From: Cryobacterium sp. N22
GTDB lineage: Bacteria; Actinomycetota; Actinomycetes; Actinomycetales; Microbacteriaceae
DNA length: 64,000 nucleotides
Assembly: GCF_002929555.1 (NCBI RefSeq)
Contig: NZ_PJJP01000035.1
Location: 1-64,000 of the forward strand
Direction: 5' to 3'
The translations under genes were made by a program, and so were the position numbers. The notes under the pieces were generated by a model. The model was not told the DNA's origin. It saw only the letters and a list, made by a program, of their open reading frames with translations, and ran no database searches. Below are positions 57,685 through 64,000 of this stretch, piece by piece. The stretch's first letter is position 1; each line of letters opens with the position of its first letter.

Positions 57685-58696
57685 GGCGGAGTTTTTCGCG
57701 GCTCGCCGTGTTTTCGGGCTGCGCAGGCGGCGTTTCCCGAAAAACTCCGCCTTTACATTCTGGGGCGGGACGAGGCGCGCTTCTGCCGGGCGCGACAACC
57801 AGGGCAATCGCGCCCGCACCGAGCACGAGCCCCGCGAGGGTGGCCGGCGTGAACGGGTCGCCGAAGAGGATGCTGCCGGCCACGGCCGTGGTCGGCGCCA
57901 CCAGGTAGAGCAGCGCGTTCAGGGCCGTGATGCCGAGCCGGCGCAGCAGGTACCAATACAGCGCGTAGGCGATGAGGGTGGGGAACACGGCGATCAGCAG
58001 CGTGGAGACCCAGAAGCCGGCGGTGGCCGGCGGGGTGAGCGACCCGGTGAGCGCGGCCAGTAGGGTGACGCCCACCAGCGTGATTCCGGCGTGGGTGGCC
58101 AGGGTGGCGAAGACGCTGAGCCTGGCAGCGGTGCGCCTCTCCAGGAAGGTGGCGGTGACCAGGCTGGCCAGCGACACCAGCGGCAGCAGGTACGCCGGGG
58201 TCGGAGACATCGACGCCGAGGCATCCGCCGCGACGATCAACACCACCCCGACCGCGCCGAGCACCAGGCCCAGCCACTGCACCGCCCGCACCCTGAGGCC
58301 CAGGAGCGGACCGACCAGGGTCGCCACGACCAGCGGCTGGATTGCGTCGATGAGGGCGGTGGTGCCGGCCGAGACCCCCGCGCCGACGGCCAGGTAGATG
58401 GGCAGGATGTAGCCGAACTGGGCGAAGAGTCCGATGGTGAGGTGCGGGCGGATGTCCCGCCAGGCCGGGAAGACCACCGAGCCCGCTCGGAGCCGACGAT
58501 CTCGGAGCCGGAGGGCCAGCATCCCGATCAGCAGGATCGCCGCGACGACGAGGTACCGCCAGACCAACACGGTCAGGGCCGGGGCCGTGTCGGTGCCGAC
58601 CTTCGCGATGATGAAGCCGGAGCTCCAGGTCAGCACGAAGGCGGCCGAGGCTCCGACCAGAAGCAGGCGCTGGGGTATACCGATCTGTTTACTCAT
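57677..58696 (-). CDS. EamA/DMT-family transporter
   Basis: 339 residues, ten predicted helices in two EamA repeats: SAAFVLTWSSGFIIAKVGTDTAPALTVLVWRYLVVAAILL and VLGAVGVVLIVA; second repeat with LRRLGITALNALLYLVAPTTAVAGSILFGDPFTPATLAGLVLGAGAIALVV. Probable exporter of metabolites or drugs. The last 26 or so residues (CKGGVFRETPPAQPENTASREKLRLN) are encoded by the palindrome at 57683-57753 and lack family similarity. ATG 58696 is 7 bases after TATACT; divergent TetR gene at 58744 probably represses it. Confidence 0.87.
   Translation of the reverse strand: MSKQIGIPQRLLLVGASAAFVLTWSSGFIIAKVGTDTAPALTVLVWRYLVVAAILLIGMLALRLRDRRLRAGSVVFPAWRDIRPHLTIGLFAQFGYILPIYLAVGAGVSAGTTALIDAIQPLVVATLVGPLLGLRVRAVQWLGLVLGAVGVVLIVAADASASMSPTPAYLLPLVSLASLVTATFLERRTAARLSVFATLATHAGITLVGVTLLAALTGSLTPPATAGFWVSTLLIAVFPTLIAYALYWYLLRRLGITALNALLYLVAPTTAVAGSILFGDPFTPATLAGLVLGAGAIALVVAPGRSAPRPAPECKGGVFRETPPAQPENTASREKLRLN
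57683..57753. repeat. Long palindrome at the convergent junction
   Basis: AAGGCGGAGTTTTTCG (57683-57698) and its exact complement (57738-57753) form a 16-bp stem; the 39-base loop includes CGCCG/CGGCG (57704-57708, 57728-57732). It begins at the stop of the upstream gene and codes the C-terminal tail of EamA. Either a bidirectional terminator or an inserted mobile repeat. Confidence 0.8.
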
Positions 58697-58703
58697 TCGA
58701 CCG

Positions 58704-58709
58704 AGTATA
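58704..58709 (-). promoter_or_regulatory. -10 hexamer of the EamA gene
   Basis: TATACT on the minus strand, 7 bases before ATG 58696. It overlaps the palindrome at 58706-58721. Confidence 0.55.
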
Positions 58710-58721
58710 CAGATCTGTGTA
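58706..58721. promoter_or_regulatory. Putative TetR operator covering the EamA promoter
   Basis: TATACAGATCTGTGTA is palindromic except one position pair; the core ACAGATCTGT (58709-58718) is perfect. It lies between divergent genes and overlaps the EamA -10. Confidence 0.65.
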
Positions 58722-58731
58722 GCGTGCGCGG

Positions 58732-58737
58732 TAGAGT
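58732..58737 (+). promoter_or_regulatory. -10-like hexamer for leaderless start at 58744
   Basis: TAGAGT, 6 bases before the ATG of the TetR gene. Confidence 0.5.
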
Positions 58738-58743
58738 TGGGTC

Positions 58744-59340
58744 ATGACCACTGAGAACTCGCCCGAGGTGATCCCGCATTACACGCCGGGGGCCGAGCGG
58801 CTGCTGGCCGCCGCGTCTGACCTCTTCTACCGCGAGGGCATCCACGCCGTCGGCGTCGACACCATCGCGGCGGCGGCCGGGGTGACCAAGAAGACTCTCT
58901 ACGACAGGTTCGGGTCGAAGGAGGCGCTGGCCGTGGCCTACCTCCGCGGTCGGGACGCGCGGTGGCGGGAGTACCTGGAGCAGGAGCTCGCGTCGGAATC
59001 GCCCGGCAGCGTGGACCGCATCCTCGCGGTGTTCGACATCTCGGCGCGCTGGGCCGTCGTCAACAGCAACAAGGGCTGCAGCGCCATCAACGCGCGCGCC
59101 GAGATGGACGACCCGTCGCATCCGGTGGCCGTCGAGGCCATTCGCCAGAAGAAGTGGATGCGCGACGTGTTCGAGCGGCTCTGCCGGGAAGCGGGCGTCG
59201 CTGATGCGGACCGGGTGGCCGACATCCTGATGCTGCTCTACGAGGGCGGCCTGGTGACCGTGGGAATGGGCACCTTCGCCGACCCGTTCGGGGCCGGGCG
59301 CACGGCCGCTGCCTCGATTCTCAAGGCCGACTCCCCCTAG
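58744..59340 (+). CDS. TetR/AcrR family transcriptional regulator
   Basis: 198 residues. HTH: ERLLAAASDLFYREGIHAVGVDTIAAAAGVTKKTLYDRFGSKEALAVAYLRGRD (about 18-72); C-terminal ligand domain typical of this LmrA/YxaF-like group (GCSAINARAEMDDPSHPVAVEAIRQKK, GGLVTVGMG). Divergent from the EamA gene with an operator between, so it likely represses that exporter and itself. Stop overlaps the convergent gene by 4 bases (CTAG). Confidence 0.88.
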   Translation: MTTENSPEVIPHYTPGAERLLAAASDLFYREGIHAVGVDTIAAAAGVTKKTLYDRFGSKEALAVAYLRGRDARWREYLEQELASESPGSVDRILAVFDISARWAVVNSNKGCSAINARAEMDDPSHPVAVEAIRQKKWMRDVFERLCREAGVADADRVADILMLLYEGGLVTVGMGTFADPFGAGRTAAASILKADSP

Positions 59341-59936
59341 GGACGGCGCGTGGCCGCCTTATCGTGCGCGGCTTCCTGCCGGGCACTGGCTTCGCGCTCG
59401 GCCCGGTCGGCGGTTGCGGCGTCGTCCACGCTGAGCATCACGCCGCTGTCCCGCAGGGTGAACAGGTGCAGCATAATCCGCCAGCGGCCGACCTCCCACA
59501 GGCGGGGCGGGATCTCCTCGTCGTCCCAGGCATCTGTCGGGGTTCCCAGATTCTGGCTGAGCAGGGCAAGGATGCGGTCATAGCCGAGCCTGGTTCCCGG
59601 ATCGTTCGGGCGCGGCGCGTTGTACAACTGCAGGTTGATGCCCAGGAAATCGCCGGAGTGGGTACTCCAGCTGGCGTAGACCTCGCCACCGAACGGGCCA
59701 GCGAGGCGCCGGATGTCGACCGGGCTCGGCCACGTCTCGACGTCGGCCGGGTCATCGGCGACGACCCTGGAGTCGGCGCCAGCGTCGGAGTCGGCCGGCC
59801 GCACACCCAAGGCAGCGAAGAGGTCGCGCACGGCCTCGTCCGTCGCCGGCCAGGCGCCGCGGGTGACCGCGAGGACCAACTGCACGGCCTGGGCAGGGTC
59901 GGGCGCCAGCGAATCCGCGGGCGGAGCATCCGTCAT
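59337..59936 (-). CDS. Hypothetical protein, DUF6301-like
   Basis: 199 residues from ATG 59936, which lies 6 bases after TAGTCT on the minus strand; GTG 59942 would touch that hexamer, so the ATG is preferred. QAVQLVLAVTRGAWPATDEAVRDLFAALGVRP, then FGGEVYASWSTHSGDFLGINLQLYN and WEVGRWRIMLHLFTLRDSGVMLSVDD; this looks like small cytoplasmic DUF6301-type proteins, but I am not certain. Function unknown. Confidence 0.6.
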   Translation of the reverse strand: MTDAPPADSLAPDPAQAVQLVLAVTRGAWPATDEAVRDLFAALGVRPADSDAGADSRVVADDPADVETWPSPVDIRRLAGPFGGEVYASWSTHSGDFLGINLQLYNAPRPNDPGTRLGYDRILALLSQNLGTPTDAWDDEEIPPRLWEVGRWRIMLHLFTLRDSGVMLSVDDAATADRAEREASARQEAAHDKAATRRP

Positions 59937-59942
59937 GCGCAC

Positions 59943-59948
59943 AGACTA
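59943..59948 (-). promoter_or_regulatory. -10-like hexamer for leaderless start at 59936
   Basis: TAGTCT on the minus strand, 6 bases before the ATG. Confidence 0.5.
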
Positions 59949-59967
59949 TGCCCACCCAGCGGCGGTG

Positions 59968-61359
59968 TTAGTTACTCGCGCGTTGCTGATCGGCCCAGTA
60001 AGCGCTCAGCTCCTCGATGGACGTGGTGGAAGCAGGTTTTTTGTTGGTCCACGCGGTTTCCAGGCTGGGTGATCCGGCAGCTGCCTCCACCGTGAATACA
60101 CGCGGTTGATCGAAGACCTCGATCTCGGTGCTCGCCGTCCTCCAGAGCCCGCTGGCGATGACGGCGTCCACCATCTGCTTGCCGACCTCGGAATCATAGA
60201 GTGTGGAGCGGAACTCGAGGCTGTCCGGCTGAGCGCTGAAGTGCATCACATCGCTAGCGACGCCCATGGCGAGCACGGACTCAGCCAATCCAAGCTGAGC
60301 TTCCAACGTCCCGTCACCGTTGCTGTAGATCGTCACCCGAGCGTTGCCGATCCGGATCTGGTCGATGGAGTCTGGTCGTGGCGCCGCATCGATGGTCGTT
60401 GCCGCCGAGCGCAACAGGCTCGAATCGGAGATTTCCAGATCAATAACGTCATCCGTGACCGAGTATTCGCTCACTCCGGGTGTGGAAACGAACAGGTCAA
60501 ACAGCCCAGCCAGCTGGGGGGTGTCGGCGGTGACGGAGAACGGGGAGCCGTTTTCCGCGTCAACGCTGAATGCGACCGAAGAGTTGTCCGGATCGGAAGC
60601 GTACGGCTGGAGCGTGGCGATCATCGCGTCCCGGCCCGATGCGTCGGCGATCGTCACCTCGAGCTTCGTGCAGGGTTCCAGGTGCAGGGAGATGACCGCT
60701 GGACCCAGCAGGAGGCTGTCGAAGGCGGCCATCACCGAGTCAGCGGTCTCGCACCGGTCTGCACCGTCTTCGATACCGAAATAGGTCTCGTCGTCCTCAT
60801 TGGCGGTCAGGGACAACGGCGGGTTTTCCGGCGCACCATATTTGCCATACAACGCCGAGAGATCGGCTTTCGGTCCGGAGATGAGGGCGAACGATTGATA
60901 AACGGCGGCAAACGAGACCCTGTCGTCCGCGAACGCGGCGAGTGCCAGACCGACCAACAGTGACGTCTCCTCCTGCGTCGGCGCGATTTCGAAGCTCACC
61001 TTTCCGTATTCGAGGCTCATGCCCACTTCGCCGCCCTTTCCGGCCAGGTACTCCGTCGCGGCCTCAGCGAGGCGTCGAATCTGGTCGTCGGTTGCCGAAT
61101 CGCTGATGGTCCCCTCGACCTCCGGATCGCACATCGCCTCGCAGCCGGCCAGGCGGACATCCGAGGTCTCGATGATCTGGCTCTTGCTCAGCCATCGCTC
61201 CGCGGCATTGCCTTGGATCGAACAGGAGGTCAAGCTGGCGGCCGCCAATGCCGCCAAGCCCAACGTGGCCAGGATTCTGCTGTGCTTGCGAATACGGATG
61301 GTTCCCCCTGATTGGTGCAATGTCGGATCGGTTTCTGCGGCCTGACTCGGAGTTTTCAT
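59968..61359 (-). CDS. Hypothetical lipoprotein
   Basis: 463 residues from ATG 61359. The lipobox is in RKHSRILATLGLAALAAASLTSC, so the natural signal peptide would begin about residue 21 of this reading; the first 20 residues make an unusually long n-region. An ATC at 61297-61299 with AGGGGG four bases upstream would start exactly at the signal (I-R-I-R-K-H-S), so the true start may be ATC or TTG 61320. The mature part is Asp/Ser-rich and has several similar alpha/beta segments (LEYGKVSFEIAP, LHLEPCTKLEVTIADASG, EFRSTLYDSEVGKQMVDAVI). No family recognised; G+C is lower than in neighbours, hinting at looser constraint or transfer. Confidence 0.65.
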   Translation of the reverse strand: MKTPSQAAETDPTLHQSGGTIRIRKHSRILATLGLAALAAASLTSCSIQGNAAERWLSKSQIIETSDVRLAGCEAMCDPEVEGTISDSATDDQIRRLAEAATEYLAGKGGEVGMSLEYGKVSFEIAPTQEETSLLVGLALAAFADDRVSFAAVYQSFALISGPKADLSALYGKYGAPENPPLSLTANEDDETYFGIEDGADRCETADSVMAAFDSLLLGPAVISLHLEPCTKLEVTIADASGRDAMIATLQPYASDPDNSSVAFSVDAENGSPFSVTADTPQLAGLFDLFVSTPGVSEYSVTDDVIDLEISDSSLLRSAATTIDAAPRPDSIDQIRIGNARVTIYSNGDGTLEAQLGLAESVLAMGVASDVMHFSAQPDSLEFRSTLYDSEVGKQMVDAVIASGLWRTASTEIEVFDQPRVFTVEAAAGSPSLETAWTNKKPASTTSIEELSAYWADQQRASN

Positions 61360-61471
61360 CCGCCCCCTCAGGAGTGCCCACTGTAGCGCGGGCCACCGCG
61401 GTAACGGCCCCGCGTTCTGTGCCTCCGTGTACCGTGGACGACCTGAGCACCCCGACGAGAGGACTGCACCG

Positions 61472-61939
61472 ATGAACGCCGAACCGACCAAGGCACCGAC
61501 CGGCATCCTGCGCGGCATGAGCAACGTGAGCTATTGGGCCGCAGACCACGCCGCCGCGACGGCCTGGTACACCGACCTGTTGGGCATGGAGCCGTACTTT
61601 CAGATGCCCGGCTATGCGGAGTGGCGGGTCGGCGACTACGGCCACGAACTTGGCCTGATCGACGCCCGGTACGCCCCGCAGCCGTCGGCGGATGTGCCCG
61701 GTGGCGCGGTGCTCAACTGGCACGTTGACGACGTCCGCGTTGCCCTGGACCGGCTGCTCGAGCTCGGCGCGACGCTGCGTGAGGACATCCGGGAGCGCGG
61801 GGAGGGCTTCACCACGGCAGCCGTGGTGGACCCGTTCGGCAACGTGCTCGGTGTGATGACGAACCCGCACTACCGGCAGGTGCTCGCCGACGCCACCCCC
61901 GACGGGGAGGCGGCCCGGGCGGGGCATCCGGCCGGTTGA
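61472..61939 (+). CDS. VOC family protein
   Basis: 155 residues from ATG 61472, with GAGAGGA 7-9 bases upstream. VOC module: ILRGMSNVSYWAADHAAATAWYTDLLGMEPYFQ, EWRVGDYGHELGLIDARY, LNWHVDDVRVALDRLLELGATLREDIRERGEGFTTAAVVDPFGNVLGVM. Resembles glyoxalase/fosfomycin-resistance-like proteins; substrate unknown. Convergent with the ACT remnant. Confidence 0.82.
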   Translation: MNAEPTKAPTGILRGMSNVSYWAADHAAATAWYTDLLGMEPYFQMPGYAEWRVGDYGHELGLIDARYAPQPSADVPGGAVLNWHVDDVRVALDRLLELGATLREDIRERGEGFTTAAVVDPFGNVLGVMTNPHYRQVLADATPDGEAARAGHPAG

Positions 61940-61947
61940 CGACCTGG

Positions 61948-62154
61948 TCAGGCTCCGCCGCGTAGGGCGCGAATCACGTCCAGCGCACGATCCCCTTCCG
62001 GGGCCGGGACGAGCAGGTCGTCGTGGTGGAAGCCGGCGAGCACATTGCACCTGATGCCCGCGTCGGCCAACCCGAGGGAGAAGGCGGCGGTCAACCCGCC
62101 CGCCTCCAGCGACGAGTGCACGGTCAACGCCAGCGTGGCGAGCATCGCCGGGAG
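61948..62154 (-). pseudogene. 5'-truncated ACT-domain protein remnant
   Basis: LPAMLATLALTVHSSLEAGGLTAAFSLGLADAGIRCNVLAGFHHDDLLVPAPEGDRALDVIRAL is the C-terminal half of the roughly 130-residue ACT-domain proteins (usual continuation: A-M-L-A-x-I-T-L-x-V-H-S-S-L-x-A-V-G-L-T-A-A-F). The N-terminal half is missing; upstream the frame runs straight into the TetR gene, whose stop is 18 bases before. An internal ATG gives 65 residues but no ribosome binding site. Confidence 0.65.
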
Positions 62155-62171
62155 ATCGGTCGATCCGGTGG

Positions 62172-62807
62172 TTATGGCGTGGCCCGCTCCGTGGCGTCGG
62201 GGTGACGGGGTGAGGCAATGACGGCCCGGCTCGCGGAGAGCAGGGCAGCGCTGACCGTGTCGGCGTTCCCGAGGTAGCCGCTGACCATTGCGCCGTCGCG
62301 CAACATCATCAGCTCGTCGGCGACCGTCGGGTCGTCGATGCCGATCGAGGCGGTGAGCTTCTCTAGCATCGACCGGAACCAGGCGCGATGGCCCTCGACA
62401 ACCTTCCGCACCGGATGGTCGGCATCCGCGTACTCGGCTGCCGCATTGATGAACGGGCACCCGCGGAAACCCGGCGTGCAGGCCTCCCGACCGATTCCCT
62501 CTGACACCAACCGGATCGTCTCGTCGACGTTGCCGTGCGCCGCCTCACTCGCGCCGAGGATCGCGTCGCGCTCCCACGCGGCCCGGCGCTCGAGGTAGGC
62601 CACGATCAGGTCGTCCTTGGTGGGGAAATGCCGGTAAAAGGTGACCTTGGTGATGCCGGCCCGCTCGATGATCTTGTCGGCGCTGACCGCACGCAGGCCG
62701 TGCGCGTAAAAAAGCTCAGCGGCCGCATCCACGATTCGCCCGCGGGTGAGCTCGCCGCGGGTGGGGGTTGGCGTTGCCGACGCCGCCGTCGCATCTGCCG
62801 CTGTCAT
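62172..62807 (-). CDS. TetR/AcrR family transcriptional regulator
   Basis: 211 residues. HTH at about 18-62: RGRIVDAAAELFYAHGLRAVSADKIIERAGITKVTFYRHFPTKDDLIVAYLERR; C-terminal domain of the same class as the regulator at 58744 (GCPFINAAAEYADADHPVRKVVEGHRAWFRSML). GAAGGA precedes ATG 62807. Divergent from the secreted hydrolase gene; two 14-base direct repeats in between are likely operators, so it probably represses the hydrolases. Confidence 0.88.
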   Translation of the reverse strand: MTAADATAASATPTPTRGELTRGRIVDAAAELFYAHGLRAVSADKIIERAGITKVTFYRHFPTKDDLIVAYLERRAAWERDAILGASEAAHGNVDETIRLVSEGIGREACTPGFRGCPFINAAAEYADADHPVRKVVEGHRAWFRSMLEKLTASIGIDDPTVADELMMLRDGAMVSGYLGNADTVSAALLSASRAVIASPRHPDATERATP

Positions 62808-62911
62808 CGAAGTTCCTTCATGTCGTCGAAAGGGAGGAATCGGCGAGCCGACGCGTTGATCGGCACCCGTCGTTTTCCCGGGGTTCCACTATAGAACACC
62901 GAAATAGGGGA

Positions 62912-62990
62912 ACTAGTTCGTCTACGGGCTTGCGCTTTCGTCACCGAGGCCCCATTCTGTACTCAGACGGAGAGGTACTAGTTCGTCTAC
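62912..62990. promoter_or_regulatory. Two direct repeats, putative operators of the divergent TetR/hydrolase pair
   Basis: ACTAGTTCGTCTAC occurs exactly at 62912-62925 and 62977-62990, 65 bases apart. The first lies on the TetR side, the second 31 bases before the hydrolase ATG. The motif is partly symmetric (GGTA-...-TACC around the second copy). Confidence 0.7.
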
Positions 62991-63021
62991 CTAGCATCCC
63001 TCCCCAACGAAAGAAGCCCTC

Positions 63022-63879
63022 ATGAGCATTTTCACCCCCCTCTCCTCGTCCAAGCGAAACCGCGTCGGCGGTATCACCGTGGCGGCTGCCGTCGCCATCA
63101 CCGCCTTGGCGGGCTGCGCCCCGACCGCCGCTCCGGCCGCCGCGCCTGCCGCGTCAGCCGCCGTCGACAGCACCCCCAAGCCCACCGTGGTCATGGTGCA
63201 CGGCGCCTGGAGCGATGCCAGCCCCTTCGACGCCGTGGGTGACCAGCTGCGTGAAGCCGGCTACACCGTGGTCAACTTCGCCAACCCGCTGCGTGCCCTC
63301 GGCACCGACACCGCCTACCTCAACGCGTTCCTCGAGGCCCGCACCGAGGGCCCGGTCGTGCTCGTGGGCCACTCCTACGGCGGAGCGGTCATCGGCGGCG
63401 CCGCGGTCTCAGACCCCGACGTGAAGGCCCTCGTCTACCTGAACGCCTTCGTGCCCGAAGTCGGCGAGACCATCCTCGACCTCGCTGCCCACGGCGGACC
63501 GGTGGATGCTGCCGCACTGTTCGACATGGCCGAGTTCCCCGGCGACCACAACGTTGACCTGTACCTGAAGGCCGAGCCGTTCGCCGGCGGCTTCGCCAAC
63601 GGGCTCACCGACGAACAGTCAGCCGAGTACTTCGCCAAGCAGCGCCCGATCACCTACGCCGCGCTGAGCGAGCCCGCCGGCGAGCAGGCCTGGGCGACCC
63701 TACCCTCCTGGTACGTCGCCGGCACCGAAGACCACAGCATCGACATCGACACCCAGCGCTTCATGGCCGAGCGCGCCGGTTCCACCGTCACCGAGCTCAA
63801 GGCCAGCCACCTCACCATGGTCGCCGATTCCGACGCTGTGACCGACGTCATCAAGGACGCCGCCACCGCGACCAAGTAA
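63022..63879 (+). CDS. Secreted alpha/beta hydrolase lipoprotein
   Basis: 285 residues. Positively charged n-region (SSSKRNRVGG), hydrophobic core and lipobox ALAGC (Cys about 33), then an Ala/Pro linker. Hydrolase: VVMVHGAWSDASPFDAVGDQLREAGY, nucleophile VLVGHSYGGAVIGGAA, acid in WYVAGTEDHSID and catalytic His in LKASHLTMVAD. This salicylate esterase/EstC-like group acts on esters outside the membrane. AAAGAAG precedes ATG. The next gene is a paralogue without signal peptide. Confidence 0.9.
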   Translation: MSIFTPLSSSKRNRVGGITVAAAVAITALAGCAPTAAPAAAPAASAAVDSTPKPTVVMVHGAWSDASPFDAVGDQLREAGYTVVNFANPLRALGTDTAYLNAFLEARTEGPVVLVGHSYGGAVIGGAAVSDPDVKALVYLNAFVPEVGETILDLAAHGGPVDAAALFDMAEFPGDHNVDLYLKAEPFAGGFANGLTDEQSAEYFAKQRPITYAALSEPAGEQAWATLPSWYVAGTEDHSIDIDTQRFMAERAGSTVTELKASHLTMVADSDAVTDVIKDAATATK

Positions 63880-63926
63880 TCCCCCACCCTCACTCTCACC
63901 CCATCTCAGTTCAGAAAGCAGTTCTC

Positions 63927-64000
63927 ATGACCAGCATCAAGCCCACCATTGTCATCGTCCACGGCGCCTGGAGCGACTCCAGCCCGTTCAACGCCGTCGA
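63927..64000 (+). CDS. Second alpha/beta hydrolase (3' end outside window)
   Basis: 24 codons visible: MTSIKPTIVIVHGAWSDSSP and FNAV, nearly the same as residues about 52-75 of the preceding hydrolase (KPTVVMVHGAWSDASPFDAV). No signal peptide, so this copy is cytoplasmic. A tandem duplication with different localisation; 47-base gap. Confidence 0.8.
   Translation, partial: MTSIKPTIVIVHGAWSDSSPFNAV

Overview
This window looks like a chromosomal segment of a high-GC Gram-positive actinobacterium, most likely family Microbacteriaceae. I infer this from very GC-rich third codon positions, many GTG starts, a dnaK-grpE-dnaJ-hspR operon with HAIR (HspR-associated inverted repeat) operators, a DtxR/IdeR-type iron box, and the intergenic repeat GGTCGAGCCTGTCGAGACC that is common in that family. 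Genus cannot be set from sequence alone. I see no rRNA, tRNA, CRISPR array, transposase or phage gene, and no gene-free stretch above about 290 bases. It reads as core plus metabolic-accessory chromosome rather than a genomic island.

Layout. 1-7.1 kb: end of a helix-hairpin-helix protein, a translationally coupled PLP pair (MalY/PatB lyase and O-acetylhomoserine sulfhydrylase), an orphan sensor kinase and a ClpB-type disaggregase under HspR control. 7.2-12.9 kb: aldo/keto reductase with a divergent MmyB-type regulator, a two-gene operon resembling Bacillus MhqO/MhqD quinone detoxification behind a perfect palindrome, a VOC protein and a flavin monooxygenase. 13.2-19.1 kb: an amine catabolism operon (aldehyde dehydrogenase, copper amine oxidase, tandem universal stress protein, APC permease). 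19.2-34.7 kb: mixed metabolic and DNA/RNA genes, including a GT87-like membrane protein, RsmC-like methyltransferase, SWIM/SNF2 helicase, glutathione-peroxidase-type peroxidase, type B carboxylesterase, PfkB kinase and an arrestin-fold protein. 34.7-42.1 kb: LysR regulator, hspR-dnaJ-grpE-dnaK, and a divergent OmpR-type two-component system. 42.1-49.9 kb: a 2H phosphoesterase gene flanked by two copies of a 63-bp palindromic element, GNAT, MFS, thiM-thiE-thiD behind a TPP riboswitch, alkyladenine glycosylase, a PEP mutase-like enzyme and a hydrolase. 49.9-52.9 kb: iron-siderophore ABC importer behind an iron box. 53.0-64.0 kb: GCS2 ligase, FBP-domain protein, three TetR regulators each beside a recognisable palindromic or repeated operator, EamA transporter, HEAT-repeat alkylation-repair-like protein, a lipoprotein, an ACT-domain gene remnant, and two tandem paralogous alpha/beta hydrolases, the second cut by the window end.

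Two window-wide patterns stand out. First, at least 13 genes on both strands begin 6-7 bases after a TAnnnT hexamer with no Shine-Dalgarno sequence, which is the expected layout of leaderless transcripts; this also settles some start codons. Second, intergenic spaces are marked by several unrelated long palindromes, some of which supply the stop codon of the upstream gene and abut the -10 hexamer of the next. Genes are packed tightly: four convergent pairs overlap at their stop codons and many operon partners overlap as ATGA or GTGA.
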